From: Ichthyophonus hoferi
Taxonomy: Eukaryota > Opisthokonta > Ichthyosporea > Ichthyophonida > Ichthyophonidae
Assembly: GCA_002751075.1 (NCBI GenBank)
Contig: NAOQ01000168.1
Location: 1 to 14,644, forward strand
Length of the DNA stretch: 14,644 nt
Reading direction: 5' to 3'
Of the stretch, positions 1 to 10,928 are shown in pieces (position 1 is the first letter of the stretch; the number at the start of each line of letters is the position of its first letter). Position numbers and translations under genes: made by a program. The notes beneath the pieces were generated by a model. That model did not search any database. It saw nothing but the letters and a program-made list of their open reading frames with translations, and was not told the DNA's origin.

Positions 1-738
1 TAATCTTTCGCAGAGCTTGTGGGATTACTTAGTTGGAGCTGCAGTCTACATTTTGAACCTTCAGTCAACTACTCCTCTTCCGAAGGATGAGGTGCCCTGG
101 AATAGATGGCACAAAACTACAGCCCCAACTCAGTGCCTCTGAGCAATCGGTTGCCAAACAATCTACAAGGAAGAGGGTAACTCAAAGCTAGTACCTCAGG
201 AAAGAGAGGGAATTTTTGTGGGATATCCTCCAGCTCAAAAGGGCTATTGGATTTATGGCGTGCAAAGAAAGAAGATAGTAGTATTCTGTAATGTCAGGTT
301 TGTTGAGAGTATCTTTCCTCTCAACAAGCCAAAAATAACTAGAACCCCATTTCAAGAACACATAACAGAGGAGTTATTTATGGGAAATTGTGTGGAAGAC
401 ATGGCATAGGAACGAGTGATCCATGAGATCGACCATCATTTCTACAGTCCATCAAGAACCTAATCAGAAATAGATTTCAAGACAAATGAACATGTTTCCA
501 AAAATGAGACGAGGTCCAAATGAATACATGGACCAGAACTGGTAAAGCCATCAGAAGAACCAGTTCACGAAAACGCCTTGGCAGTAGATTTTGGGCCAAA
601 CGTTTATGGGCACAAAGCTCCAATATCTGTCAAAGCTGCTTTTCTCTCACCAGCCTGGGGGGAATGGGAGCAAGCCATGGAGAATGAGATGAAGGTCCTC
701 CGTGATAATAACACGTGGCGTTTGGTCTCTGGTGGGGG
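1..738 (+). mobile_element. Copia-type LTR retrotransposon fossil, pol part only
   Basis: A decayed fragment of a Ty1/copia element on the plus strand. In order it carries the end of the integrase core (YILNLQSTTP, then a PWNRWH stretch), the copia-specific segment after it (GIFVGYPPAQKGYWIY, then a VRFVES stretch, about 216-315), and the start of the reverse transcriptase (EWEQAMENEM, then NNTWRLV, about 660-730). These are the usual copia landmarks in the right order and spacing. No gag, protease, RNase H or LTR is visible. The left side is cut by the window edge, and the similarity stops near 738. The copy is clearly broken, with several breaks, so it is an old insertion. Its age cannot be stated without a second copy or its LTRs. 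The family assignment is secure; the right boundary is approximate. Confidence 0.88.
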
Positions 739-749
739 ATAATCCACCT

Positions 750-1143
750 CTATTGGTACTGGAACTTCCTGGTGTGTGATCGTGCTTCATGGTGAATCTC
801 CTTCTGGTAAGGCCTTGCTGCATTTGATTTACGGTAATTGCTCAGGTAAATCAACTTCCGTAGCAATAAATTCAATATGTCTTGTTGGTTCGGGACAAAT
901 TGTAAGCGGTGGAAGCGTGCTAGGCTTAGTAACCCTGTTGATGTATTGATGGTTGCCTGTTGACAACCTCGCAATTTCCTTCTTGTGGCTGACTGTAGAC
1001 TTAGATTGTTGTCGTCCGACAAGTCTTCGTTCTCTCTTCACAACCTGTGTCTCCCTTGTTACCACCACTAACGACGAATCCTTCTCACTGGAGCTCGTTG
1101 ATAACTCGACCTTGTGCTTAATCACAAGGCGTCTCAACATCAT
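750..1143 (-). other. Unassigned minus-strand open frame beside the copia fossil
   Basis: An open stretch of 104 codons (1143 down to 829) begins MMLRRLVIKHKVELSTSS. It is rich in Ser, Arg, Lys and Thr, and a second open stretch overlaps it (1022 to 750). Its composition is less AT-biased than the intergenic DNA around it, so it may once have been coding. I do not recognise a domain. It starts almost exactly where the copia similarity ends and runs on the opposite strand. It could be part of another decayed retroelement lying against or within the copia copy, or chance. No catalytic motif is visible, and I would not annotate it as a host gene. Confidence 0.25.
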
Positions 1144-1931
1144 TTGATGTCATATTAAAACTTATCTACTTATAAGTAACTGATCAGATGTCAATTTGAA
1201 TTCCCACTCATGAATTACAAAATTGCTTATTTATTTAATCTCTGGATTCCCCACCCACTTTCTGGTGTCATAGACCTCCTTATGTGCCTGGATCTAAACC
1301 AATTGTAAAGAGGTTAATGACTTATTACTAAGCATATTCAATCACATCTTATAGATTCCAGCCTATCCAACATTGTCACGTCTCATTATATACGTTGACA
1401 AACTGTACACACTTCTTTACTGTACGCAGATCATTTAGTAGATCCCCCGCACTAAGTTTGGTAGAACTCCCATAATAAGTTTTGTTAAACCCCAGACTAA
1501 GTACATAAAAACTAAGTGCCAATCATTGATATTTGATAATGATACACATACTTCAACATATAGTATTTAGTATTAACTACTATGATACATTTATGTGCTA
1601 AACAAGATGAAATATTACCAGGTGCCAGACATAATAGAACAATTTATATGTATTCTACAACGAATTTGTACATTGAGTAATACGTTATTGCGAAACAGTA
1701 ATGGATCTACAAATGAAAGAATTATTTTTTATTGATACCACATTTGGCTAACTCAACAACACTGTACCAAGGATATAAATAAATTGGTTTTTCTTTCAAA
1801 AATATGTAAAAGTATTCCTTAGCCCAGTATCTTAACTATCCTGCAGCCCGTTTCTTTGAAAACCATCTCCGCCTATGTGACCTTTGTAAAGATAAACATA
1901 TATGCTATACCTTTAAATAGCTTCACACAAC
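1144..1931. other. Intergenic, upstream of the CYB561D-type gene
   Basis: About 790 bases of AT-rich DNA with no supported gene. It should contain the promoter and 5' leader of the gene starting at 1932. The only promoter-like string noted is TATAAATA at 1774-1781. An AG at 1919-1920 after a pyrimidine-containing stretch could be a splice acceptor for an untranslated or short coding first exon. Confidence 0.5.
1774..1781 (+). promoter_or_regulatory. Possible TATA box
   Basis: TATAAATA lies about 150 bases before the chosen ATG at 1932. In DNA this AT-rich such a string is expected by chance, so position is the only support. Confidence 0.15.
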
Positions 1932-3674
1932 ATGACTACTGTTATTGTACGTGTAATGGGCGCCTCCTGGGCTGCCTATTCTATTTACCAATACTACGAT
2001 GGTTCGCTATTTTCCTACCATCCTGCCTTGCTAAGTGTTGGGTATGGGGCAGTAATGACTAGTGCCATTCTTTCTGCTAAAGCTGCACGAAGTGCACCTC
2101 CGAAGACCAAGGTTGTTAAGGGTTACCCTTAAATCTGTTTCTTTACTGAAAACCAAAATTGAGTAACAGGGTAAACATAACTAGTTGTTACATTCTATGT
2201 CAGAGAATGCTTGGACATGGGATGGTTAGTTTTCTATGCTTTCTAAGAATTTACTCTCTCTTTATAGAACTTCCGGCAAAATGCACATATTCGTACACAA
2301 TCTTCCTTCTGACGTCTTCCAACCTATACAGGAGGTTCATATTCAATGGCATCAGATATCCCAATACGTAGCTCTGATTTTCAACATGGGTGGATTTGTT
2401 GCAATTTTTGCAAACAAAATTCGTAACGATCGACTTCATTTCACCTCTTATCACAGTTGGGTAGGGTTTCTTGCATTGTTCTTTGCCTGCTGGACTCTTT
2501 TTAGTGGATGGATAGCTAACTTGAGGCCAGCTGAGGTACCCAAATATATGAAAGACTTCATGGAAAATAAGTATGAATCACTTACTTTGATGCAACTACT
2601 TACCTACACTATACACATAAGCAAATAAAAGCACAACGTATACATGCTTTTATGACTATATATGTAAGCATAGGCCTCCTCAGTCGTTGTAATTCACCCA
2701 TTTTTCTTAGAGCTTAGTGCATTTTATGATTTTCTCTAAGAAGTCTTTCTCCATTTTGTCGCCACCTCCAGCTTTCTTACTCTTATCTCCTTGTCTCTTT
2801 CTTATTCTTAGCTTTTTCCTTCCTTTTAATATTATTTATATTCCTACTTGTAGTTTTGATCACTACGCATATTTCCTTACAGGTACAGGTCAACTCACGT
2901 ATAAATGTTTCAAAAAACCATTTTTTCTTCTTCGGGGAATAGTTACGCAGCTTGTGTATACATATGCATACATTGATATTTTTGGTATAGATCATCCTTC
3001 TATATGCATTTATAGTATATATATAAGCAAAAAAGAGGGTACTGGAGGTGTAGGGGCACTCTAATATGTTATTTGATGGTTGAAACGCCATGTCTGTTCT
3101 ACGCTTTACCAAGGAAGGCCTTTTCATTTCATTTTATGTTCCTATATGCCACTTAAAAAAACATATATATGTATACATACATACATTACGTGCATACTCT
3201 CATACTATTATACTATAATGCTAGTATACTATCATGCACACACATACACGCTTCCTTATATATTTATACACTTATATAAACGCATATAAACGCATGTAAA
3301 CGCTCATCTATACACCTCTTACGTTTTTACTTTGCATTCTTTACTGTTTCATTCTTCCCTAATTCTTCCTTCAATACAATCCAATACACAGTAAGGGTGG
3401 GCTACAAAAAGGCCTGAGAGGTATGACCTTATTTCACCGTGCTGTGGGTGCACTGGCCTATATATTCGGTGTATGTGCTGCACTTTTAGGCCTCCAGAAA
3501 TACCATTTAGGTCGCAGTACCACTGTGCTACAGGCCGGATTGGTGGTTATAGCACTGGTACTTCTTAGTGATGGGTTTATTCAGGGCCGATATAATCCTT
3601 TGCTAATAGGTAATATATTTAAGAGAGAGAAAAATAATAGCAATGCAATCCCTGATGATACTAGGGTTATATAG
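1932..3674 (+). CDS. Cytochrome b561 domain protein (CYB561D1/D2 class), 3 exons, complete
   Basis: Predicted exons are 1932-2111, 2332-2570 and 3419-3674. They join in phase (0, then 2) to give 224 residues, close to 222 in human CYB561D2. Family members are six-helix di-heme membrane proteins that pass electrons across endomembranes, often from ascorbate to ferric iron or monodehydroascorbate. The four expected heme-binding histidines are present: His30 (GSLFSYHPALL), His67 (IQWHQISQ), His101 (TSYHSWVGF) and His146 (LFHRAVGALAYIFG). Hydrophobic helices surround each. Donors are gttgtt (weak) and gtatga. The first acceptor, at 2331, follows a pyrimidine-rich tract; the second, at 3418, has a poor tract and is the least certain join. 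ATG 1932 gives family length and has A at -3; an upstream exon spliced at 1920 is possible. The loop before His146 is longer than in the human protein, so a different exon 2 end is possible. The D1/D2 subclass is inferred from length and motif spacing. Confidence 0.88.
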
Positions 3675-3777
3675 AGTTGCTTGTATGATGTATGTTAAAG
3701 TATTCTATTGGAATCAGAGCAATAGAATGCAGGAGGATTGCCGAGATCTCTAGCTACTATGTTACCTGTTTGTATGG

Positions 3778-3801
3778 TTTTTTTATTATTATTATTATTT
3801 T
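3778..3801. repeat. Poly-T/(TTA)n microsatellite
   Basis: Seven T followed by about five TTA/ATT units and a short T run, in the probable 3' UTR of the plus-strand gene. Confidence 0.9.
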
Positions 3802-3941
3802 CCTCTCGATGTAACTATTATTGTACTGTTTAATATGCGATGTATTAGATAAAGTTTTGGCATGGTTAATTTTATTGAAGATTTTCCATATCTATATCTT
3901 CCACTAGGCTATAGTCATTTTAACGGAATACAAGATAATAC

Positions 3942-3947
3942 AATAAA
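3942..3947 (+). terminator. Candidate poly(A) signal for the CYB561D-type gene
   Basis: AATAAA about 270 bases after the stop at 3674. A second AATAAA lies at 4165-4170. Chance occurrence is likely in DNA this AT-rich. Confidence 0.3.
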
Positions 3948-4164
3948 ATGCAAGACAATAGAATATGGTAAAACAACACAATACAGTAGGGTGTAATATA
4001 GCATAGTATAATACCAAAGTTTTAAAGAATACAGTACCATAAAATACAGTAAGGTATAGTATAAAATGTTTCTTTAATAATAATTTTACCTTATCTCACT
4101 AGTTAATTCTTTGATCTGATTCTAAAATGCTAATATTGATATATTGTCAGCTCCAGTGTTTTGA

Positions 4165-4170
4165 AATAAA
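4165..4170 (+). terminator. Alternative poly(A) signal, plus strand
   Basis: AATAAA about 490 bases after the CYB561D-type stop codon, inside TTTTGAAATAAAGC. It is an alternative to the site at 3942. Confidence 0.3.
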
Positions 4171-4913
4171 GCTTTAATGACAAGGATTTATATAGCTTAT
4201 AAAGTAAATCATTAGCTAGATTGACAGGTCAATAGGATTTGATATTGTTGACTTGATTCATACATCTATTGATATATTACACTTGGTATATTTGTTCTCT
4301 CACTTCTCTATTTTTCTATCAATTAAAGTTTTTACCAGATTATGCACCCATGGCCACATAGTTGTTCAATTTAAGTGTAGTTTAAATTTAATCAGGACAG
4401 TTGATTGGATATTGTAATGCATGGTAATTGGTAATACTTCAGTATTTCATGATCCATAACTGTACAAATAGAATGGTTAATGACAAGAAAGGAATTTATA
4501 AAAGCTACTATATAGTTTCCATTGGGGACTTAATATATAACACCAATGGGATAATGAGTTAGAGCTTCCATTTAACTTGAAGGTCTTTTAGAACCTATGA
4601 CTGTAATGGTAATAAAATATATGGATTTATCATAACACAGATATATATATATTGTACATTATGTTTGTTCATATATTATATCTAACACTAAATAATATTG
4701 CAATGTACCAATCATATTGATACATTTCATACTTAAAGCCAACCTAAAAAGATTTGTAACAGTTTCAAAATCAAAGCTTATAGACACAAACATACCCAGC
4801 AGCATGGGCCCAAAATAAAATAAAATGTGCAAATATATGAACAGGGCAGACCATATTATATACACAGTTCTTGTAGTCACCAGTGTTTTATATTTTAATG
4901 TTTTACTGGAATC

Positions 4914-4919
4914 TTTATT
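4914..4919 (-). terminator. Candidate poly(A) signal for the DJ-1 gene
   Basis: AATAAA on the minus strand, about 400 bases after the DJ-1 stop at 5321-5323. Placement is plausible, but there is no independent support. Confidence 0.35.
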
Positions 4920-5320
4920 GGTATGGGTATAATCCCTCTTCCTCCCATTTCGTTTTGGAATGCTGTAGCATTCACATCTTAATAAGCAACCACACGAGAA
5001 AGTCGGGTCTTAACTTTAAATGATGCTACTAGAAGGGAATGCTTAATATTTTCTGCATACCACGTTTACCCTTGGGAGATATTATAACCCGACCATAATC
5101 ATCCATAAATCCACAATGAAATATATCTCAAAAAATAAGATTCACATAAAATATACGTATACATTTACCTATGCACATAAATGTAAATGTTTATATGCCT
5201 TTGGTTCCCAATTCCTAGAGACACATATCCATTATCTTCGCGGAGAATGGCTCATAATTGACCAACCAAATTCCAATTTTATAAAATCAACCATTACACA
5301 TCTAGCTATAAAGATGGCCC

Positions 5321-8300
5321 TTAGGCCAACACCATTGGTGCAGCCACTTTATCTCTCATATGTTTTCCTTGCAGTACTTCCACCAGGGCAAGGCCAAACT
5401 CAACTGAGGTACCTGGACCCCGACTAAAATAAAAGCATAAGTGTGATTAATAATGGCATTATGTTGGTAATTGTAGTCTAGAAGTTGATGATAGGGCAGA
5501 GAAAACAAAAAGATACATCATTGAGAGGATATATATATATGCATTTGTACGTATGAGTATAATATAGCGTATGTATATGTGTGCTAACCAATATTATTGA
5601 TGTTAAGAGAAGCTTATAGGTAATAAAAATTGGAAATATTTCAATCCTCATTTCCAATTAGGCTGCTAATTATTAGGCCTAGAGCTTTAATGCTTGAAGA
5701 CATTTGAAAAGTTGCTCTTTATTCCATTCAAGTTAGGAAAATTATCTTTTTATACGCCCTAAAGTGCCACACTCGGTTTTATTATGTTATATTATACTAA
5801 ATTAAATTATAGACTATCCTACACTATATTATATAATATTATATAGCGTAATAAAGTCGGCACTCAAAATGATATCACATCAGGGAAGGAAAATAAACCA
5901 ACTTTAATGACAAATAGCAAAACAACCAGCACCCATATAAATATGTAGAAAGTGCTAAACAACTACATCTACTATATGTATATGTATATGAGAGTGGGTT
6001 AGAGGAAAGTCAAGATATAGCCCTGGATGTTAGTGTCACTTACCTCGTAATGCAGTTACCATCCACAGTAACCCTTTCCTCGGAATAGTAGAAGCCTAGG
6101 GGTGGGTTGTATGTTATTATCATTAAAGTTATGTATGTGTTATGTGCACTTATGTATGATAGTATAATGGTATGGCCGCAGTATAAAGTTATTGAAACAC
6201 AGTCATTATATAATATCCAAGCGTATGAGCGTATGCTATTATTGGATATCAATAATTGGTTAACAATGAACTGACCTATAGTAATTAGTTCAGATAATAT
6301 TACAGCCTGACTCATTTCCTCCCAATAAAACCCCCCTTTCACCTTATTAAGTAATCAGTTACACAAACCATGCATTAATGCACACTTCGGATATACCTCA
6401 TCCTTAAACTCACATTCACCCACTACAGCACCTACTATATCCAACCAAATCAATACTGTTTGTCTCACATTATACATATCTTTTATCTATTATTATCTGG
6501 TAAATGTTAAATTTTTCTTTCTTTACTTTTTTCATACTTCCCAACTACCCAGCAACTCATATATTCATAGTAATACACCTTTACCCTACACCTTACATAC
6601 AACACATACCATAGGCCACAAGTTGGTCTTTGACAGAGGGATGAGAGGTAATACGCCTACCAGCCACAATCTTATGTGTACCTAGAGCTAGAGGACCTGT
6701 GCCAATCACCGTGGAACATTAAAATATTAATTAGTGTATACTATATAGTTTTTGCATTTATGTGTATGTGACAATGCAATAGAAGGATGAAGAAAGCGCG
6801 AGGACCACGAATATACTACTATCCCCCTTACTATTAATAGATAAATGTATGAGTATAAGTGTAGGAGGGATAAGGTGGGCACAAACTTGTCCAAATAAAG
6901 ATAATCAATAAACTAAAAAAGTAAATATATAATTGAACCTAACGAGAAAAAAAACACAAATGTAAAGAGGAGTAGTATAAAATACCAAACCATGGGCAAG
7001 CTTTCAAGAAAAATGTACACAAAAATGTACACACAATATCCCATGGTATATGCTGCCGAAGTCTATTAGTATTTGAACATGGGCATGTGAAAAGATAGTG
7101 GTGGAAAGACTGCATCTCACCACAAGAAGCATGCAATTAAATTGTTTTCTTCCATGAGAGTAACAACGGGCACAGTATGAAGGAGATTGGTAATGTATAG
7201 TCTATTTGATATAGCATTGCACTTTCAGAGAGTCACACACATATATATATATATATATCGCACATATACATAGGTTTACCTCTTCAAGTCAACATATATT
7301 CAAGTATACATGCAGACATGAGGCGTATGTGCGTGCAAGTGTGAAACCAATAAGGTGCAATTAGTTGTACTGACCTGCACAGATAGCACCAATATAACGA
7401 TTATTTTCTTCTTGCTCCCTTAGAATATCTCCAACTTTCTTTGACTGGTGATCAGAAAATAAATATATATGTTATTTATCAGTTATACCAATGTATTTCC
7501 CCTTTTTATTTTCTCTTTCTCTCCCTACATCTAATCTCCATTTCTCATCCTGATCTACAGTCAAATTACCGAGTTATGCATATCTTTTTCTTATGCTTAT
7601 ACAATATCTGGCTTTCTCTTCCCAAATTGCATATTTCCATTTTCTCTGGCTATTATTTCAAAATCAGGTTTTTCTCCCAATCCCACATTATAAATGTTAG
7701 GGCAAGTAACAACAAGGGATGGTAAGTAGTTTTAGTACTGTGAGTCAACCAGACCAAACCAAAACAATATTTTTAATTTAAATAATTCAGTAGGTCAATT
7801 CCAATTTACATAATTAAGTAAATGTCGATAGATTTATCCAGCAACGTCCAAATAGTAATATTGCCTATTCTGATAGCAAAATATATACAGACACATACTG
7901 ACTACCAAAAAAAATACAGATGCAAAATAATTGTTCCCGCGTAAGTATACATAGATTACAAGTTAGAAGTTACCTCAGCATTAGCCAAAGCACCACCCAT
8001 ACCGCCAGGAAGGACTACCAGGTCGTAAGGCCCCTATATGGTAGTAAGTATAATGTAGAATAAGCCCATGTATTACTCTATATTAACATACCTTGCATAC
8101 AACAACAATTTAACTTGCATAATATCTTTTTCTTACCAAATTCGATAAAAATATAATAACTATTATATAGAACTAGATAAGAGATTGGCTAATAAATAGT
8201 ATTCATCGCAACCAAGAACCATAAATTACCTTCTTTCTCCACTCTCATCCCTATTGCCCATTGGCCTATACACCAGACTGTGTGTCACATTACCAACAAT

Positions 8301-9330
8301 ATCATAATGACTCATTATGGCAAAGTATTTCTATGTTGTATCTTTAAATACTCCTGATACTTACTCTTATAATCCCAGCTATGATTGGAAGGGAGTTATT
8401 GACACCAACAGTTACAAAAATACAACTAACCCAATTTTAATGTGTATTTAATTATTTAATAACTCATAATTAAAACAGAAACAGTGAAGCAGTCATACAG
8501 AATCTCTAAGCTTGCCCAATACACCCACACCCTATAACACGGCCAACACTAACTATATTTCTTAACCAATCACTGCCATTCTCTCTCTCTCCCCACTCCT
8601 CTCCTTTTCTTTCCCTTACCCTCTCCGTCGCAGCATCCAGGCTGACATCAGGTACTAGGACAACACCACGACTACAGGTCACAGGCTCAGGACCCATTAG
8701 GCCGGCCAGCGTCACCTTTACCTACAAACGTTATAAAGTATAACATACGTTAAGGAAATGGTATACAATAAAAACGCAAGCACATAAAAACGAGTAGCGA
8801 CATGCAATGAAATGAAATGGAAATTGATTGGTATGTAACAGTATAGAAAGGCAATGATGTATACACTGACTGTACTAAAGTAAACAAATTGACTAAACAA
8901 AGATACGTCTACCTAATAATGGCATAGTATAAAACTCCAAAAGAATGGTTCATAGACATATGTATATGGGAGCATATAACCTATACGCAATGATGTTTAA
9001 TAGATGATAACATACCGTTGGGTATGACAATACTTACAAGCATAAATACAACCTAGCACAAGTATTTTTAAATACATAACATACATCCCATAAAAAAAGT
9101 TATAATATATAAAAATATATACAATAAACAACGGAAACTTAAACGGAGAGAATATATTAATATAAATGTGTAAATGCACACACCTTATACATATACATCC
9201 ATATCCGATTAATTCAATATCCATACACTTTTATCCAGCTTACCTCTCCACGTCGTAGTACATCCACAACGGCAATGGTTTCCAGCTCTTCAGCGCCAGG
9301 GGCCAGAATAACAAGGGCCGTCTTGGTCAT
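5321..9330 (-). CDS. PARK7: DJ-1/PARK7 family protein, 7 exons, complete
   Basis: Exons, 5' to 3' on the minus strand: 9330-9244, 8721-8620, 8033-7974, 7444-7375, 6696-6610, 6095-6044, 5423-5321. All six introns (about 510-680 bases) are GT-AG and phases agree, giving 186 residues against 189 in human DJ-1. The protein opens [18 protein letters not shown], where Glu17 matches human Glu18. The glycine-rich turn is [11 protein letters not shown]. The nucleophile elbow IGAICAGP places Cys105 at human Cys106, with His125 in ITSHPSVKD. The end is [13 protein letters not shown], then KVAAPMVLA and stop. DJ-1 is a mainly cytosolic dimer linked to oxidative-stress sensing and to glyoxalase or deglycase activity; which activity matters in cells is debated. 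Cys45 matches human Cys46, but human Cys53 is Val52 here. The start is supported by its match to the human N-terminus. A non-coding first exon may lie further upstream, since a splice-acceptor-like CAG lies about 40 bases before the ATG. Confidence 0.97.
7241..7258. repeat. (AT)9 microsatellite in a DJ-1 intron
   Basis: Uninterrupted AT dinucleotides after a short CA run, within the fourth DJ-1 intron (6697-7374). Confidence 0.95.
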
Positions 9331-10046
9331 GTTTATAGTGTACTGAGGGTAGGATTGATGCTGTACAAGATATTATTATATCGAAGACAAGATAATGACT
9401 TAATTCCCAATATAAAAGGGTCAAGTATAAAACATCAGTAAAATACTTAAGTAAAGCCAATGAGAAAAGATAATACAATAAGAAAAAAAAAAGTAACCGC
9501 CATACAATAGTAAAAAGGAATAGGGAGAATATGAAGGGCATCGTGTAAGCTATACCCAGAAAAAAATAAAATAAAGCAAAGAGACAAAGAACAAGTAAGA
9601 CAAGTAAGACATTAAGAATGCTCTAATGCTAGAAAAAAACCCAATTTTAAAAGTAAATATAATACAACTTGTGAAAATAAAAGAACTTGTTAAAAATGAG
9701 AGAATGAAGGAGAGAAAAAGAAATAGAAGAGTAAACGACATAAACATAGACACCCAGAGAGACTCACAGAGAAATAGATAACATAAACAAACAGACAAAA
9801 TGAAGAAAAAATGTTTATCTAGATCTTTGGTGACAATATAATGCCCTTCCACCTGGAATAAAACTCTACTTCTACTTCTACAGTAAATAAGGGTTAGATT
9901 TAGTAAACACTTACTATAAATTATTTGAGAAACATCTACAAACGAAAACGAACTTTATTTAGGTTATATAATAATACTGTTACGTTAATCTTCGATCAAT
10001 TTGGTCGATTAATTTTAATAACCTCTCATATCGTTTTGAATAATAG

Positions 10047-10147
10047 CTTCAATTGGCTATTAGTTTTCATTAATTACTTCAATTGGCTTAAATAGCTGAT
10101 TAATCTTTTTAACTAATATTTACTCAATGATTAGCGATTTCAATTGG
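10047..10147. repeat. Spaced CTTCAATTGGCT direct repeats
   Basis: CTTCAATTGGCT occurs at 10047-10058 and again at 10077-10088, 30 bases apart. A shorter version, TTCAATTGG, lies at 10139-10147. The copies sit among repeated ATTAAT strings. They could be worn tandem units or binding sites; nothing in the sequence decides. Confidence 0.6.
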
Positions 10148-10443
10148 GGCTTATCTTTAATTAATTGTAGTAAGGTAATTGCTGATTAATCGCTCCAAGC
10201 AGTGTTTCATTCGATCCAAGATAAAATTAGGCTCTCAGGATAAAACATAAAGCCGTTTCATTGGAGAATATAAAACAAATATATATGTTTTGCCTTTTAC
10301 CTAATTTAGGATACATTAATTCAAGTAAAAGATTTCCTAATAGCCATGCATAGTAAATGACACAGGTAATTCATGACAACGCAAAAAAAGAAAAAGCGCA
10401 ATTTATTTAAAAATGTTATATTGGGTGTCGAGGTTTATTCTGC

Positions 10444-10474
10444 TAATAAAATAGAATAAAATAGAATAAAATAT
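10444..10474. repeat. Ten-base AATAAAATAG tandem repeat, about 3 copies
   Basis: Three consecutive near-identical decamers (AATAAAATAG, AATAAAATAG, AATAAAATAT) in intergenic DNA. Confidence 0.85.
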
Positions 10475-10928
10475 ACCATATTGGCAAGTCTAATGCTTAC
10501 GCCACAAAAAAGTACAAACAAAAGAATTAAAGGTATCGTTTTGTACCAAAATGGAAATTTCCTCTTACGCATGCAAATTGACTACCACGTATTTTTTTTT
10601 TAAAAAAATAATTTATGAAAGGTCATCATATTAAATTATTTGTATTAGAATTTTATAATTTATACTAGTTAATAAAACAGGAGTATTTAATTAAATTGGT
10701 ATTTCTTTAGATAGTCATAATCATTTATTACTATTAACAGATATTATTGAACATGTTTTGGAGTCCAGATGAGGTAATTCATTGCTTAGGAATCTTTCCC
10801 AAGGCAGGTCCTGCCAACTTGTTTAATGAAAAAATTATGTCTTAATATATCTTTACTCCTTTTACGAAGAATGAAACTTTTAAGCGCCCTTTAATTTGTT
10901 ATTCTCTTTCCATCTAAACGAATATAGG

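Larger units (their letters stand above)
3675..5320. other. Convergent 3' region between the CYB561D-type and DJ-1 genes
   Basis: AT-rich DNA with no supported coding exon. It probably holds the 3' UTRs of two genes transcribed toward each other. It contains a (TTA)n run at 3778-3801, degenerate AATAC/AATAG/AATAT-like pentamers around 3928-4065, and a short perfect hairpin at 4958-4973 (arms GAATGCT/AGCATTC, loop 2). Confidence 0.6.
9331..10928. other. AT-rich region upstream of DJ-1
   Basis: No supported coding exon in about 1.6 kb. It must contain the DJ-1 promoter and 5' leader. From about 9340 to 9850 the plus strand is strongly purine-biased (many AAGA and GAAA runs), which leaves long Phe/Leu-rich open frames on the minus strand that look like composition artefacts. 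A good acceptor-like string (TTTATTCCAG on the minus strand, near 9855) could mark an untranslated DJ-1 exon. The stretch 10000-10200 has CAATTGG direct repeats. An imperfect 10-base AATAAAATAG repeat lies at 10444-10474. Confidence 0.6.

Noticed and set aside
2717-3127. Plus-strand and minus-strand frames of about 115 codons
   Set aside because: They lie inside the second intron of the CYB561D-type gene and have low-complexity, AT-driven composition.
4958-4973. GAATGCT/AGCATTC hairpin as a possible terminator or MITE end
   Set aside because: Seven-base arms are common by chance, and no partner terminal repeat or target-site duplication was found nearby.
5116-5427. 103-codon plus-strand frame
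   Set aside because: It is antisense to the last DJ-1 exon; the first half is AT-rich 3' flanking DNA.
7441-7725. 94-codon plus-strand frame
   Set aside because: It overlaps DJ-1 exon 4 and its intron on the opposite strand. It is hydrophobic from base composition and has no domain.
9550-9852. 100-codon minus-strand frame rich in Phe, Leu and Ser, resembling a membrane protein
   Set aside because: It begins at a GTG, follows the purine bias of the plus strand, and has no recognisable family or conserved polar residues between hydrophobic runs. It looks like a composition artefact.
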